Shown here piece by piece: positions 33,282 through 45,854 of a stretch of 64,000 nt of DNA. Both the position numbers and the translations under genes were made by a program. The stretch lies in contig VICG01000002.1 of the NCBI GenBank assembly GCA_008692225.1, positions 186,001-250,000 of the forward strand. The letters run 5' to 3'. How positions within the stretch are numbered: position 1 is the first letter of the stretch; each line of letters opens with the position of its first letter. Below the pieces are notes generated by a model. The model saw nothing but the letters and a program-made list of their open reading frames with translations, had not been told where the DNA came from and ran no database searches. The DNA comes from Monilinia fructicola. Its lineage: Eukaryota; Ascomycota; Leotiomycetes; Helotiales; Sclerotiniaceae.

Positions 33282-33440
33282 TTTGATTGATTTTTTAAGG
33301 GGAGGGGGATGGATGGATTTGGATCTGGAAAAAAAAAAAAAGAGCGATGAGTAAAGAGTGAATTGAAGTAAGTAAAGTGAGCTAAAGTGAAGTGAATGTA
33401 ATGATTTGGGATGAATTGTAGAGAGGTATCCTGAACATCT

Positions 33441-33447
33441 TTATATA
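33441..33447 (-). promoter_or_regulatory. TATA box of small secreted protein gene
   Basis: TATATAA on the minus strand, about 160 bp upstream of the start codon at 33281. It is well placed as core promoter if the leader is about 100-130 nt. Confidence 0.5.
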
Positions 33448-35214
33448 GTCATTTTTACGAAGAGTGATATGAACTTCCAACAGCTTAGTATTGTCAAATC
33501 TTACCCATTGTCTGTAGGAGGAGCGATGCTCCACAGAGCCGGCAGCAAAGTGTATAGGGATGAAACTGAGTAATCACTCAGAATACTACATATTCATCTA
33601 AAAAAAGCGAGTCTGACAAATCCTCCTCAAGAATTGCCCCCGCAAAGCCACCGGCCACGAATAATGATGCTTGTGGCATTCAGATCTTCATTTTCCTAGG
33701 CACAATCGCTGGGAATTTCTGCACTTGCAATGATGAGCGATGTTCGAAATTCAAACACTCAGATAAACTGTTAAGACTGGCGAGCGAGCGCAAAATCATA
33801 GCATACAATTCTATAGAATTCGGCGCGCCGAGCTTTTGTACAAAATACGAAGAGAATTGACCGATAGCCTTCAGAATAACGATGCTGAGCGTAGAGGTCT
33901 GACGAGTGGGAATAGCATCAATTTCCGCCGTAAACCTTGAAAAAGCAGTACTCAGATGGGAAAGGATCCAAGGCCCTACAGCTAGTAAATTCCTCCGCCC
34001 CTCGTGAAACTGTGTATCCTCAGCTGACCCTGGGCCAACTGTCAAATGTAACTAATCTTCTATTTCGAGATTCGGATTGGAATATCGAGATCAAATCAGG
34101 TGCTTAACGTGCACTGCGTATACAGTAACCGACGTCCAACGAACTCACTACCCGAGTATGCGACCTGTCAACATGACGCGCCGAATGGACCGAACCCCCT
34201 CGAAACTGTGGAGAATGAACATCTACCAAGCGCGTGAGTTCTGAGCGACATCCATCCGTTCTTTCATTATTCCAACGATGGACCCGACGTTCCCACCGGA
34301 CATTAATGATGTGCTATTTATTGTATCACATCATATGAAACGAAATCCCACAGAAGGAACATCCACTTTATACGAATTGCCCGGGTGCACCACAACTCCT
34401 TGCGTTTGGCAGGAACGAGATTAATTGGTCGTGGTACATCTACCGTCTTACATACCCAGGCAGAGTGTAGACTGATAAATGTAAGGTTAAGGTTATATGA
34501 AGCTTACATAGATTTTTGGGAGGAATGTGCCATGCTTATACGTACTGAGCAATACGCACCGACCAAGTACATACGGTATGTAAATATAGTACAGTCAGCC
34601 TCAGCCTCAATCTCAAGGACAAGGATGGGAAGGATTCTCGCCAACGAAAAGGAGAAAAAGATGTTATTTAAAGTACCTCCGCCGATCTGCCGATTATTTT
34701 ACACCCTTTTCGTGGAGCTGGGAATAGGGAGGGGACCTATGGATCCTAATCAAGGTTGGGGGCATGTTATGGTTTTTAGATTTGATCTCTGTCAGATTAA
34801 GCCTACCAGGCCAAGTTTTACGACATCTGACATGACAGTCAGATGATAATCATGTGATTCTGGTCCTAGGAAGTTTCAAGGATATACTTTCCAGATCTTC
34901 TCAATTAATGTTTCAAAGGGAAAACCCTTAGGTATTGTACAATCCAACACGCGAATTAAAGAATTTCCATTGAAGATATTCAAACTGCCCCCCCCAAGAT
35001 CCCCATTCAACCCTGAAGACCCAAATCCATAACTCCACGGAGTCAAGTGGGCGAAATAAAGTTATTTCTCGCTGGATAGCAAAGCAATACTGATCGACTA
35101 AGCAAATGATGTTTACGTACAGAATATGAACACAGTGATAGTCCTCTCATGACACCGTTGATCACCGCAAAATTAACCATAATTACAATACTAGAATGCG
35201 GATCGTCCCATCTG
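33448..35214. other. Spacer without a recognised gene
   Basis: A 121-codon minus-strand frame at 33680-34045 and a 153-codon plus-strand frame at 34385-34846 show no domain and no supporting splice structure. I would not call either. Confidence 0.4.
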
Positions 35215-37101
35215 TCACTGATGGAGCGATTTTCGAGGCCGTCCTCGAGCAGGTTTCGGCATCTCAGCATTCACATCTGGAGAGGACGTCGCTTCTGTTC
35301 CATCTCCATCCGCCTTGTCCCCCTGGTTCCCAGAAGCAGAAGTCGAGTTTAGCTGGGAAATCTTCCCCTTCATCACCTCCATCCCATTCTCCAAAATGAA
35401 AACCTTTTTGGCGATTTTGTCATCTTCTCTATCCCTCTGATCGGCTCTCGCTTGAAGCACGGGAATTTGACATTTGAGATTCGTGAGTTCTGGCTCTCTT
35501 TGCTCGTCTTTCTTCTCTAGAGCTTGGACTCGAAGAATTAGGTCTTTGATGACCGATTGATGAGTGTTGTTGACTTGCTGTTGAGTGCGAAGTTTGTTTT
35601 CTAGCATAGATATCGTGCGTTCTTGTGCGATGTTTTCTTGCTCTAAGCGGTGTATGCGCGACTCTAATTGGTTGAAAGTAAGAAGCTGTCGTCCTCTATG
35701 GGTGGGCTCCTCAACAATGAGTCGAGGGCTAGGTGGCGTACCATTGGGGCTATCTAGTTCAGATTCGTGTTGGCCGTTGTGTAGAACTCGGCCTGGATGG
35801 GAAGGTTGTTGGTACTGGTCATTTGGTCGAAGTTGCTGAGAAATTTCTCTGAGTAAGGATGGATTCCATGCCGCCCATGGATGCTGCGGTGTTGGATTCT
35901 CTGGGGCCGCCGGCTGTATTGGAGCTACGGGTTTAGGCTCCACTCTCCGGAATCTGTGTGGGGTAGTCTTTTTGGCAGCTTCCAGAGCTTCTCGTCTCTT
36001 TTTCACATCATCCGTCAGTTTTACCTCGCCTCCCCTTTCAGCAATCCTCTTCTCTACCCTGTCGGCGTGTAGAGTCGATTTTGCATGCCATTCCATATTT
36101 GATACGTCACAATTTTGATAATGAATCTTGTAAAGCCGTCCTGTACAGTCATGGCATTTAATCTGAAGCAGATCATTTTCATAAACAAGTTCATATTGAT
36201 CGTCAGGGTATCTTTCACTCAATTCTTGAAGCCCTTGAGTCAGCCAAGGAAGATTTGCAACCTGTAGACATTAGGGTGGTGATCCAATGATGTTAGGAGT
36301 ACTTACCTCCCGTGCAAGCTTCTCGGCATTCGAGTTAGCCTCGTTCGAGCCGATAACCTCGGAGCTTTGTGGCGCTGATTCCACTTGATGTGTGAGCGCT
36401 GATGAAGCTACACTTGAAGATTGCAAGTTGACTGAATTCTCTTTCCCGCCATTTGAGGAATCTAAACCACCACTAGAACTGCCATTGACACCGGATATAC
36501 GACGCCGTTTGTTGCTTGGAACTTCAGTAGAAGAGCCAAGAATGTTTGTATTTGCAGGGGAGAAAAACCGTGATGCGTTTGGTTCAAGCTCACTCATGGA
36601 GACATATTCCCGACCTATATTGCTTGGTGCCGCAAGGCTTGAATCAAATACTACTTGATTAGGCCCGAATATACCTGTACTCAGTAGATCGTCACATGAC
36701 TCGCCCGGCTTGCAGCTTTCCGTCTCACAATTAGAGTTTAGAATGTAGCTTGGTTCTACCGTTGCGGGTAGATTTCTGCCGGAAGGTTTATCCGTTTGAG
36801 ATACTTCCTCTAGCAAATGATCCTATCTTCTTAGAAACAACTTAAGTAACGAGCACAAGATTCAACTATACTCACTTCAATCATCTGATCCAAAACCCTT
36901 CTTACAAAATCTTCTTTTTTGTAGTTGAGCGTAAAATTGTGCTTTAGGAGACCATCGGTGTCGAAGACGGTAACACGAGATGATGACTTGCGGACACAAA
37001 CCTTCTTTAGAGGCATTAGCTCGATGAAAGCGTATGATGCTTGCAAGGCACCTTGATACTCTCTTATACGTTGAAGACTGAGTGTCGACGCTTTTAGCCA
37101 T
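35215..37101 (-). CDS. AT-hook and coiled-coil protein with zinc-finger-like motif, three exons
   Basis: Minus-strand exons are about 36876-37101, 36307-36822 and 35215-36261 (introns 53 and 45 bp). Exon 1 encodes LMPLKKVCVRKSSSRVTVFD, exon 2 a low-complexity Ser/Asn region with a basic KRRR cluster, and exon 3 a C-x2-C...H-x5-H motif (KCHDC ... WHAKSTLH), a long coiled coil (LEQENIAQERTISMLENKL) and a C-terminal AT-hook ARGRPRKSLHQ before TGA. A nuclear, DNA-binding role is inferred. The best Kozak ATG (37101, ACCATGG) is out of frame with the conserved REYQGALQASYAF part of exon 1 by one base near 37060-37068; the first ATG in the correct frame is at MPLKK. So the 5' end is uncertain: a frameshift, or an upstream exon. 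Confidence 0.7.
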
Positions 37102-37690
37102 GGTTTCAGTCACCGTCCTTTCTAGAAGCAAAAAAGTGGGTGGGATGCGAGGTGTCAAAATATCTGCTCTTTGATGAGACTATCGAAGACCTTGATTCGG
37201 CCAGAAGCAGTCTACCTATTCGCCTAACATTGAGGTACTGTAGTAATGGCTCACGCTGCAACGCGTCTGGGACGTGTCAGGAAAACGCTAGGTGGCTGAA
37301 AGCGATAAGCCATCCAAAACACGTGACATCAACCTTAATTGTGGCGGTGGAGTGTGCGCGAAGACTGAAGCCAATCCCAGGTTCTAAAAGTTACGACTGA
37401 AATATTGACTTCTCGATGAGAAATTACTCGAGAAGTGATAAGTTACACGCTTATCAAAGTAGTTGAGCTGTACCTATTCCTTCAGATAGTCATCGGATTA
37501 CCTGCACGTGCATGGTTTAGTAAGGTACACTATTCTCGATGTCACTCTATTTATTATGAACCGCCACTTTCGAGAGGTGACTTATTTAGTCTTATAAACA
37601 GGTCACTTGATCTCGAGAAGAACTTTCTACCAGTGATGAATGCTTCTTGTTCAATGGCTAACTCGTTCAAGATATGGTAGACCCTCCGTT
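37102..37690. other. Spacer
   Basis: Upstream region of the AT-hook gene and 3' flank of the hydrolase. It contains a perfect 9-bp inverted repeat ACTTCTCGA / TCGAGAAGT (37408-37416 and 37428-37436) and a CACGTGAC site near 37320. No credible gene. Confidence 0.5.
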
Positions 37691-39176
37691 CTATGCCATT
37701 ACGCTCTCCATCCATGGATACACGGCTGAGTTGGCCATTGGATAACCCATATGCAGAGCGCCAGGAAAGAATCTAAGCTGTTAGCAAACTATCACTAGGT
37801 GTACGAATTATTCCCTAGCTTACCGAGCTTCTTTTGGTGTCCCGTGTTCAAAAAGCAATTGTGAATCCTCAATTGGCATCAGTCCATCCAGAGTTCCCTA
37901 TTAGATGTGCCATTAGTTATGAACCCGATTACCAATCGATCAGAGTATTCATACATTGATGAGCAGGAGTCTTGTTGAAGGTTTATCGATGATTCCAGTT
38001 TCCAGGAGTGAGAACTTTCTCTGAACATTGCTCCTGAAATCTTCAATCGAGGCATAACCGTGCTTTAATGCCATGGCCGGTCCAAGTCTAGAGAACGTCA
38101 GCACCTGTTTGCCAGAAACTTTGTGAATGAAAAGCTCACTGGAAAGGATATTCATGTCCTTCAGCCTTCTCCAACCAGTCCTTGCCGAAGAAGTAATGAA
38201 CCCCTGCCCCCTGTGCCACAACACCCCTCAACCGATCTTTATGTGTATGAGCTAATCTCACAGCATAATAGCCACCAGCACTCAAGCCCCATACCATCAC
38301 GTGACTCATATCAAATTTCTCTCCTAGTTTCATCCAGTCCAGAATACTTGTCCATAATCTATCAGGGGCTGCAGGATCACTTGGATCAGAAGGGCAGTCA
38401 GCAGTTCCTGGAATCTCCACAATCACACATGCCCATCCACGGCTAATGAATTCATCGCTACGAACCGTATTGTCGGGACGATATCCATCAAGTCCAGTCA
38501 AAAGTAACACCACCGGGACTTTCCGGCCTTTGGCATTGGCAGGATATCTGACATATAATGGAATATTGAGCTCATCTTGCCCATCAGCATATGTATGCTC
38601 GACTACAACTTCCTCAAATGGACAATTCCATTTCGTGGCAGCTTTCATGTACACCTGTTTTTGGGCTTCCCATGCCTTCCACTTTACCGAGGAACTTATC
38701 TTCGGGAATTTACCAATGTATGGGAATCGTGCAATTCGATAGACACAAGCTGCTCGTAGATAAAATTCCGATGCCACAGTTTGATTGGAGAGGGATGCGG
38801 CTTCATCTCCTTGGCGAGTAAGCTTCTCAGCAATTGGGAAGAAAGCTTCAGTGTACGCATCACCATATCCATCATTTATGTTGTTCTGACGGTCATTAAT
38901 CGCTGATGCTGGGCAGATGAGACAAACTCACAGCTATTAGATGTTCAAATATAGGTTCGAAGTCTTCGAACTTACCATCATGGAAAGGATATACACTTTT
39001 CATGCACTGTACAACATCAGTATATCGTGTCCATTTTCTTGTGAAGCACTTACAGGGAATTTCCATTTCGTATCCCACAATGCCTTTGCCCCTTCATGAT
39101 GAGGGAACTTCGCCTCAAATTTATCACCCAAAGTCCACGTTCTTCCATCACCAAGCTCCAGGGTTTGATACGACAT
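37691..39176 (-). CDS. Ayg1-like alpha/beta hydrolase, 410 aa, six exons
   Basis: ATG at 39176 ([11 protein letters not shown]). Minus-strand exons: 39054-39176, 38932-39006, 38140-38885, 37955-38087, 37824-37897 and 37691-37772; they sum to 411 in-frame codons. The family signature is complete: [15 protein letters not shown], the nucleophile elbow GLSAGG (Ser about residue 268), the acid in GTLDGLMP and the histidine in LHMGYP. Ayg1 of Aspergillus fumigatus is about the same length and shortens a heptaketide naphthopyrone during DHN-melanin synthesis; relatives hydrolyse carbon-carbon bonds of polyketides. No polyketide synthase or other melanin gene is in the window, so the substrate is open. 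It is intact, unlike nearby oxidases. Confidence 0.9.
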
Positions 39177-42100
39177 CTCGATCACCTTTTGAACAGTATA
39201 TGGTAATGATAGTGTCGATGATGATCTTGCTGTTGCTTGGTCTTGGTATTGGTCTCGGGGATTGAGCGAAGACAATTATATTGTTAAACGTTTGAAAATA
39301 CACAATATTCTTGGAGTTCAGTTTGATCCAACAAGATATCTTATTACCAACTCAGTCACTAATGTACGAAAACAATTAGTCGATAATGAGAGACATTCGG
39401 ACTGGTGACAACAGGTTGGTCATAATATGTCCGAGGGCCGTGGGGAAGTCCGTGGCAAGTTTACTCTTAGGTTGCTTATTGAAACAGTTTTAGATTGGAT
39501 CAATCAGACATGATTGGCGCTCTACTGTGATTGAGTAGCAATACTACTGACAAGCAGTGTGAAGGGAAAGAAGGTAGCTCGCGATTTCCTATAAGTCCGA
39601 TATGCGAAATAGTGGTGCGGCTGAACAACAGAGTGGTCGTACCACAGTATTTCATTTAGACAGATTCTCCCACACGAGTCATTGCATAAGATAATAAACA
39701 CCACATATGAATTTCATATGTATTCTCTTTTTTGTCTGATTTTGCTTTTTCTCGAGGTCCAGAAATGTAAAATGGTCGATCGAGCCGGAAAAAGAAAACA
39801 AACTGTCGAGGGACAGATGACGTTCTCATGCCGACAAGATATCTTCTGAATTGATTATCACTTGCGCTCTTTTCCATGTAAGATGGCAATGTGCATTTGG
39901 TCTGATCACTTGTGATATGGTCAAACTCGCAATTGAATAATTTTGATGAGACACAAGAGTACATGTCACGTCAAATACTGGAAAAATAGACTAGCGCAAA
40001 CTCACGTGATATCTCGATCATCATATGTCCAAACTAGAGATCATCTCGAGATCCTACCTTCCAACCTCAAGGCAACAAATGCATATCAAGACGACGAGAG
40101 TTCTATTGAAACAGCATGTTTGAGTGTTCAAACCCCTACAAAACTACCATTAATACTTGAGTGCAAAAGCGGCAACGATGCATACTACATACGACCTCTC
40201 CCTCGTTCCCCCTAGAGTACCAGAAATATGGCCATATGCCATATCCGGTTTATGGCATAATTCCATATTCAAAATGGTTTTTTGACATATAACATTTGGG
40301 AATCCATGGATCCCAGGGCATATGGCATAGGAACAGGAGTTAACACTAATAGTCCACATCCTATTTTAAGCTTAGTTTGTTGATCTTAGTATATTAAGCT
40401 AAGCTTATTTAAGCATACTATGAGATTTCGGCCTATTTAAGCGTATTGCTTTATTTGGGCATATTCGAGCATATCACAATCTATAGTATTATCGTTGTTG
40501 TTGTTGTTGTTATTGGTAGTATTGAAGCTATTCAGAATCTAAAGTGGTTAATTTGTTATTAAGGGGAAGGGGGGGGGGGAGCATTTTCGAAATAGGGGAG
40601 TGGAAGCGAGGTAGAAAAAGCAATTCTTCGAATGGAATAACTTACTATTGATAAAATAATAATGATATTGATGATATTGAAGTAAGGTTGATGATGTTGA
40701 AGTGAAGTTGAAGAGTCGAAGTGAAGTTGAAGAGTCGAAGTGGGATTGAGAATGGTATATTAGTATTTGAAGCTATTTTGAAGCTATTTTGAAGCTAATA
40801 TAGTATTCTGAAAATCTTTCAATGTGGACGCTTTAAAGCTCCTACCACTATATACGTAAAATATACGCTATAGTAAGATTTAGGGAGGATTCTACGAATA
40901 TATGGCATCTTGCCAGAAAAGTGGTACTCTAGGATCCTTTACAGTGTCCGATCACAGATTTAATTCCAATTATCTAGAGCATATCTCATCCTGGATCTGC
41001 TTCATTGTCCCTTCTCCTAACACACAACACCAGATCAAAAGGTACGTGTTTTCCGCCACCAAAAAAGGGAGATGTATAGAAAGTACTGGGAACTGAGATT
41101 GACATAGTTTTGATCCACCTTGCTTGCTATAATTATCCAACTACGGTTTAGAGTGGCATGCATGACATCAGTATTTGAGATGTATCAAGATCAATAATAT
41201 GAGCTTTTTGACTTCTTCAAGATATTGATCACGAAGATGCTTAAGTTTGAGAATGTAGGTATATACTGCAGTGCTTCTGAAGCTTCTGCTTGTCTATACT
41301 CCGATAAGTCCTTTTGTGTTAGCTCACTTCCGTGCTACTACGGGGGGTTCCTTTCTGCAGTAGCAATAAAGTATAGACGTCACTAACCGAAATCCAGGTG
41401 ATGTGTTTTTCTCAAATTTGCCCATACCCGAATGCTCGGATGCTGTATCAGCGCGTTCCGTATCATCAAAGACCAGTGCTGCATTTTCTTGCTCAACAAT
41501 ATAAACCTTCTATTTGAAGCCTATTTTCTACTGTTCCAAAAAGAAACTAATAGAAAAATTCATCATCAAAGGGAAGAAGTAGTCAGTGATGTTTTGCAAG
41601 GTTGCGGATTCCTCTCTCAGTGCTGAGACGAGTGGAAATTCATTCCGATTCAATGTTCGAGTGATTGAAAGTTTGGCAGGTTTTTATAATGAACCCAAAA
41701 CCTTGCTTGATTTGAGCATTACGAGGTGTCTCGAAGAAAGAGTATGCCGTATTTACATGTCAAGATGGGATATTAATACGCAATCTTGTCGGCTCCTAGA
41801 GATGGAGTAAGTAAGAGCCTGGCGTGCTGAGAGCTAGCAAGTTTCATATCGGAATGTTCGTTGGATATCAAGCTGGACATACCCATTTTATGAATATACC
41901 GCCCATTGAATGGCAAAGAAGGAAAATTGACTTACCGGCTCGGGCTTCGATCTGCAAGATAAATGAGATTCCAATCACAACCTGCGAGTGAGGTTTGAAT
42001 CTACTTACTTTTCGGTCGACATATAATTCTTATATATTGTTTGTGCATGATGGTAAATACGGGTTTTCGATGTTCCTGCGCCTGCCATAGCACCAAACCT

Positions 42101-43680
42101 CGAGTTATATCCCCATGACAGGATTCGAATATTTTCAGCGTATTGGGGAAGGAAGTTGGGAGGAGATAGCCAATAAATCTTGGTTTTGTTCGCTGTCTAA
42201 TTCATAAGGCTGTATGTGTAGCTACAGTGAAGGGGCTTGAATCATGTTTTGGTATGCCTCATCCGGACTGTGTGTATGCCCTGTGGAAACTTACACAGTC
42301 ATATGAGCGACAGTGCAAGAGTGAAAAATCCGAGCAGGCTTGTCAACTAGCTTTATAGCGAGCTGGGCCAAAGCTCAAAAGAGAGCACCTGATCGGCAAG
42401 AAGATAGAACAAATGCTTCAGGATATGAGACGACGCTTGGCGAATGTCAAAATATCAAAACGTCAAAAATCAGACTGCAGCAGATTATCTGCTCCTACTA
42501 CTGTATGGAAGAAGCAGTGCTTTCAAAAAGACTCACTTCATACATGAGACTTACTAGATAGTACCTTGCAATGAAGACTGTGCATATTTAATGAGGTAGG
42601 ACGATCACACTCTCACTTAAGGGACGTACTAGGCTGATCGAAGTCTACCTTGTCCGTCCTGTATGCCTAGGCTGCATGAAATATCGGAGAGTAAATGATA
42701 GGAGATTGAAAACGCCTATTACTATGCAGGAACAGACTCAAAATTCGAGTGGCGAATGATTCCTCGAATCCACAGTCGATGAAAAGGGATGAGGATCAGT
42801 GTGGAAAAAGCAATAACCTAGGGAGACGACCCAAGAGGAGTGAAGGAATCATATTTGCGATCAAAACATTTACATCAGGTATACGAGCAAGTTCTTTTGT
42901 ACCTGCCAAGTTCACACCTGCGTAAGAGAACAGAGGAAGGGGTCACTGACGGATAAGGATTTAACAGTAGCAAAATTACGGTTGACAATGGACAATATTT
43001 ACAACAGGCCTCAATTTTCCAGAGGTAGAGTTCCACTGAGTATCACGTAAACAACCTCTTTCGCCTCTGAGCACCTCATAGATCAATCAAAATCTCGTGG
43101 GACATCCAATTAATCTATTGGGTTTGCACAAACGAAAAATCAGTATTTTTGAAAGATGCGTTGCAAGCAGGAAAAAACTTCAAATGAATGTTCATAAGAA
43201 TTCAAAGAGGCTCCCATACAATTCAACTGGCACCTGGCTCTAATATTTTAGTAACCCGCTGGTCTTGGATAGGATAAGCAGAATATTGTTCTTATGACTT
43301 TGACGATGGATGAGTTGAGAGAAAGGGGTCGTTTTTAAATTGATTATTAGGAGATTTAAGTTAAAATGTGTTCTCAAGAATAAGACAATGGAGGAAAATA
43401 TTAGGGGTTTGAAACTACTTAATGTTATGTAACTTTATAGCAAAAGGTTACTGGCAGAGCCCGTGATCTTTTTATAATTACATATATGGAAATTACAAGC
43501 AAGCTCAAAGAATCGATTGCCATGCTGATTCCTGCTAAAGACCTAACAAGAGTGCCAGCCGATACAACATCAATGCTTCATTTCCGGATATTCGAGATTA
43601 GACAATGCGTCCTGAGTCATTACGCATAACTCCAAGTTGCCCCATCTTCATCCCAAACATACTATGCAAAAAACTTACTC
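39177..43680. other. Gene-free 4.5-kb region with short repeats
   Basis: No frame above 102 codons and no domain on either strand. It contains an inverted repeat TATGCCATAT / ATATGGCATA (40235-40244 and 40320-40329), a (GTT)n run near 40494-40511, a G9-10 run near 40571, a two-unit tandem repeat of GAAGTTGAAGAGTCGAAGT type near 40700-40740, and TTTTGAAGCTA repeats near 40770-40800. A TCACGTGA site lies at 40002-40009. Confidence 0.55.
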
Positions 43681-45078
43681 CTAATTCTGCACTGCATCAA
43701 ACGGACCCCTCAACATCTGATCATAAGCTCTATAAAAAACGTCTGGGTTCTTCCAAACCTGTCTCATATACTCATTTTCTCTCCTCCATTCTTTCCAACG
43801 GCACAACTCGTCGTTCTCCTTGCGCCCGAGCATTCGCGACCAATAGTGCTGTTTTAGGCTGTCGTAGTCCTGCGAATTCGGCAAAGAATTTCGTCAGGTC
43901 GGCTGTTGAGAGAGCGGACCCGGCGTCGGGAAGAAGTCGTTGGAGGTGGTAACAATCCTCCCTGAAACATGTTAGGAATTTCAGCTAGCTGTTGGCATTG
44001 GGGTGTCATACATAGCTTGATTGGCACCCTGCCCCAGATGCGGACTGGTAGGATGTGCAGCATCGCCAATCAGCACACATCGCCCGTCGTACCACTGTTC
44101 GGGGCTTAGGCCTGGCCGATCGAAGATTCCATATTTCAGCAATCTTTCCGCGCCCGCGAGGAGTTCTGGAATTGGGGAAGCCCAGTCTCCGAATTGGTGT
44201 AGCAGGTTGGCTTTTTGGGCGGTAAGTTGTTCCCCATTTGCTAGAAGCCAACTCTCTTTCTCTTCTGAGTTTTGGCGCTGGGTGAGTGCCCAAGATGAAT
44301 GGGTGGGGGAGATGGGGTAGTGTATTAGGTGGGCGGCAGGCAGGGCCGAATACATTGAGCATAGTGTTCTGGAGAGATTTTGGGGTGGGCGAGAAGCCAT
44401 TGGTCTGGGAGCTTTTAGTATTTTGAACTCAAAGGGAAGACTGTCTTGATACCTGTACTAGCCCTGTGTATGTAGCTTCGGGCTCGTCGTACCTACCCTT
44501 TTCGCTTAAGTAAGATATCTCTCGACGCAGCTTTGATACCATCACAACCGATCAGAAACGAGCCTTCAATCCTTTGACCACCCTCTGATACTGCCACTAC
44601 CCCTTTCTCACTCTCTTCAATATTGGCCAACTTCCAACCCGGGTGAAACTCAATCCCTGCATCCACAACAGCCTTTTCGAGAGACAGATTGAACGACGAT
44701 CTTTTCGTCCCACAAGCAGGTTCACCATAAGTTTCCTTGAGTGTCCCAAGAAACTCACCACCCCCAAGAACCTCACCCGTGTGAGTCTTATCCCAAGATT
44801 GTGTCACCCATGGTGCATGATCAGTCACAGCCGCGGCAAGACCGACCAAATGAAGGACTTTGAGACTATCACGTGATTAGCCAATCAGTCTGTCAATTGG
44901 TATTGTGAAGACTATACCCATTTGGTTGCAGAAATAGAGAACCACCAGCATCTCCCAATTTCCTGACTTTCTCTACAATAACGGGAGTATATCCTTTTTT
45001 CTGGAGTAGCATTGCGATCACTGGGCCTGCAATACCGCAGCCGACGATGATGACTCTTGTAGAGTTTCCTTGGGACAT
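43681..45078 (-). pseudogene. FAD-dependent monooxygenase (UbiH/PHBH-like), frameshifted
   Basis: ATG at 45078 starts the Rossmann FAD motif VIIVGCGIAGPVIAMLLQKK. Intron 1 is 44866-44917 and intron 2 44405-44452. Exon 2 carries the second FAD/NADPH motif region FLIGCDGIKAASRD, and exon 3 has LIHYPISPTHSSWALTQR and the third FAD motif CVLIGDAAHPTSPHLGQGA. The C-terminal parts (ADLTKFFAEFAGLRQP, QMLRGPFDAVQN) are in other frames. Frame changes occur at about 44498, 44340, 43960 and 43790, so no full product is possible. Such enzymes hydroxylate aromatic or polyketide substrates. A TATA box (about 45155-45163) is still present, suggesting recent loss or sequence error. Confidence 0.83.
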
Positions 45079-45773
45079 TTTGATAGAGATGTTTAAAATT
45101 GATATGGAGAGTATGGAATGAATCTTGACTTCAAAATAGAAGTTTAATGGCGACTTATATAAATTCCTTTGTCTTCAAGACCAGCCCCCCGTCTTCGGAA
45201 GGTCCATGTTGGAGATCGGAATGTCCATGGATGGGAGCATCACGAAACATTCAATCTGCATCAAAATAGCTGATTATGCCTCATCATCTTGGAGGTAAGG
45301 ATAAAATATGCAGGTGAATATTTGAAGGAATAGAAACAATCAATATCCAGCCATTGATGTTGTCGGCTTGGTTTAAGATACGTTGCCCCGCGACATAGAA
45401 CTATTCAACTAAAGCATGTGATTGGAGCTAAAAATGTAAGAGGAGGATATTATCAATCGAGGGGTTTGCTTCGTGCTACGTACGGGAGTATGTATAATTT
45501 GTATACTACTCATGCGGCGGCTCATATGCAGAAAGGAGAATCGTAGCCAGGCGCAGGTTTTAGCGGCGGTGAAAATTCAAGAGTAAAGGTGTTCATTTTC
45601 ACGGTCAAATTTATGCTCCATATTGGAAGTCCACAAAAACTTCAGACGAGAACACATTGGTAAATACAACCCGACATACACAAATGAAAAGAAAGCAAAC
45701 AGGAAGTAATCTTTGAAGTCTTTGCAGGTCTTGGGCTGCAAAAATATCATAAATATACACCAACACAAGATAT
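45079..45773. other. Spacer
   Basis: Promoter side of the FAD monooxygenase, with TATATAA on the minus strand near 45157. Otherwise AT-rich with no gene. Confidence 0.5.
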
Positions 45774-45854
45774 CGACGTCGGCATGATTCGAACATGCGC
45801 CCCCGAAAGGAATTGATTTCTAGTCAATCACGTTAACCACTCCGTCACGACGCC
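45774..45854 (-). tRNA. tRNA-Ser (anticodon AGA)
   Basis: Minus strand, 81 nt. Acceptor GGCGTCG pairs with CGACGTC (one G-U), the anticodon stem ATTGA/TCAAT closes loop CTAGAAA (anticodon AGA), a long variable arm (TCCTTTCGGGG region) is typical of class II tRNA-Ser, and the T arm is GCATG/CATGC around TTCGAAT. Discriminator G, as in other tRNA-Ser. No intron. Confidence 0.92.

Noticed and set aside
40185..40225. Possible dispersed 5S rRNA gene (ACATACGACC match)
   Set aside because: Only the first ten bases resemble the 5S start; the following sequence lacks the internal control region.
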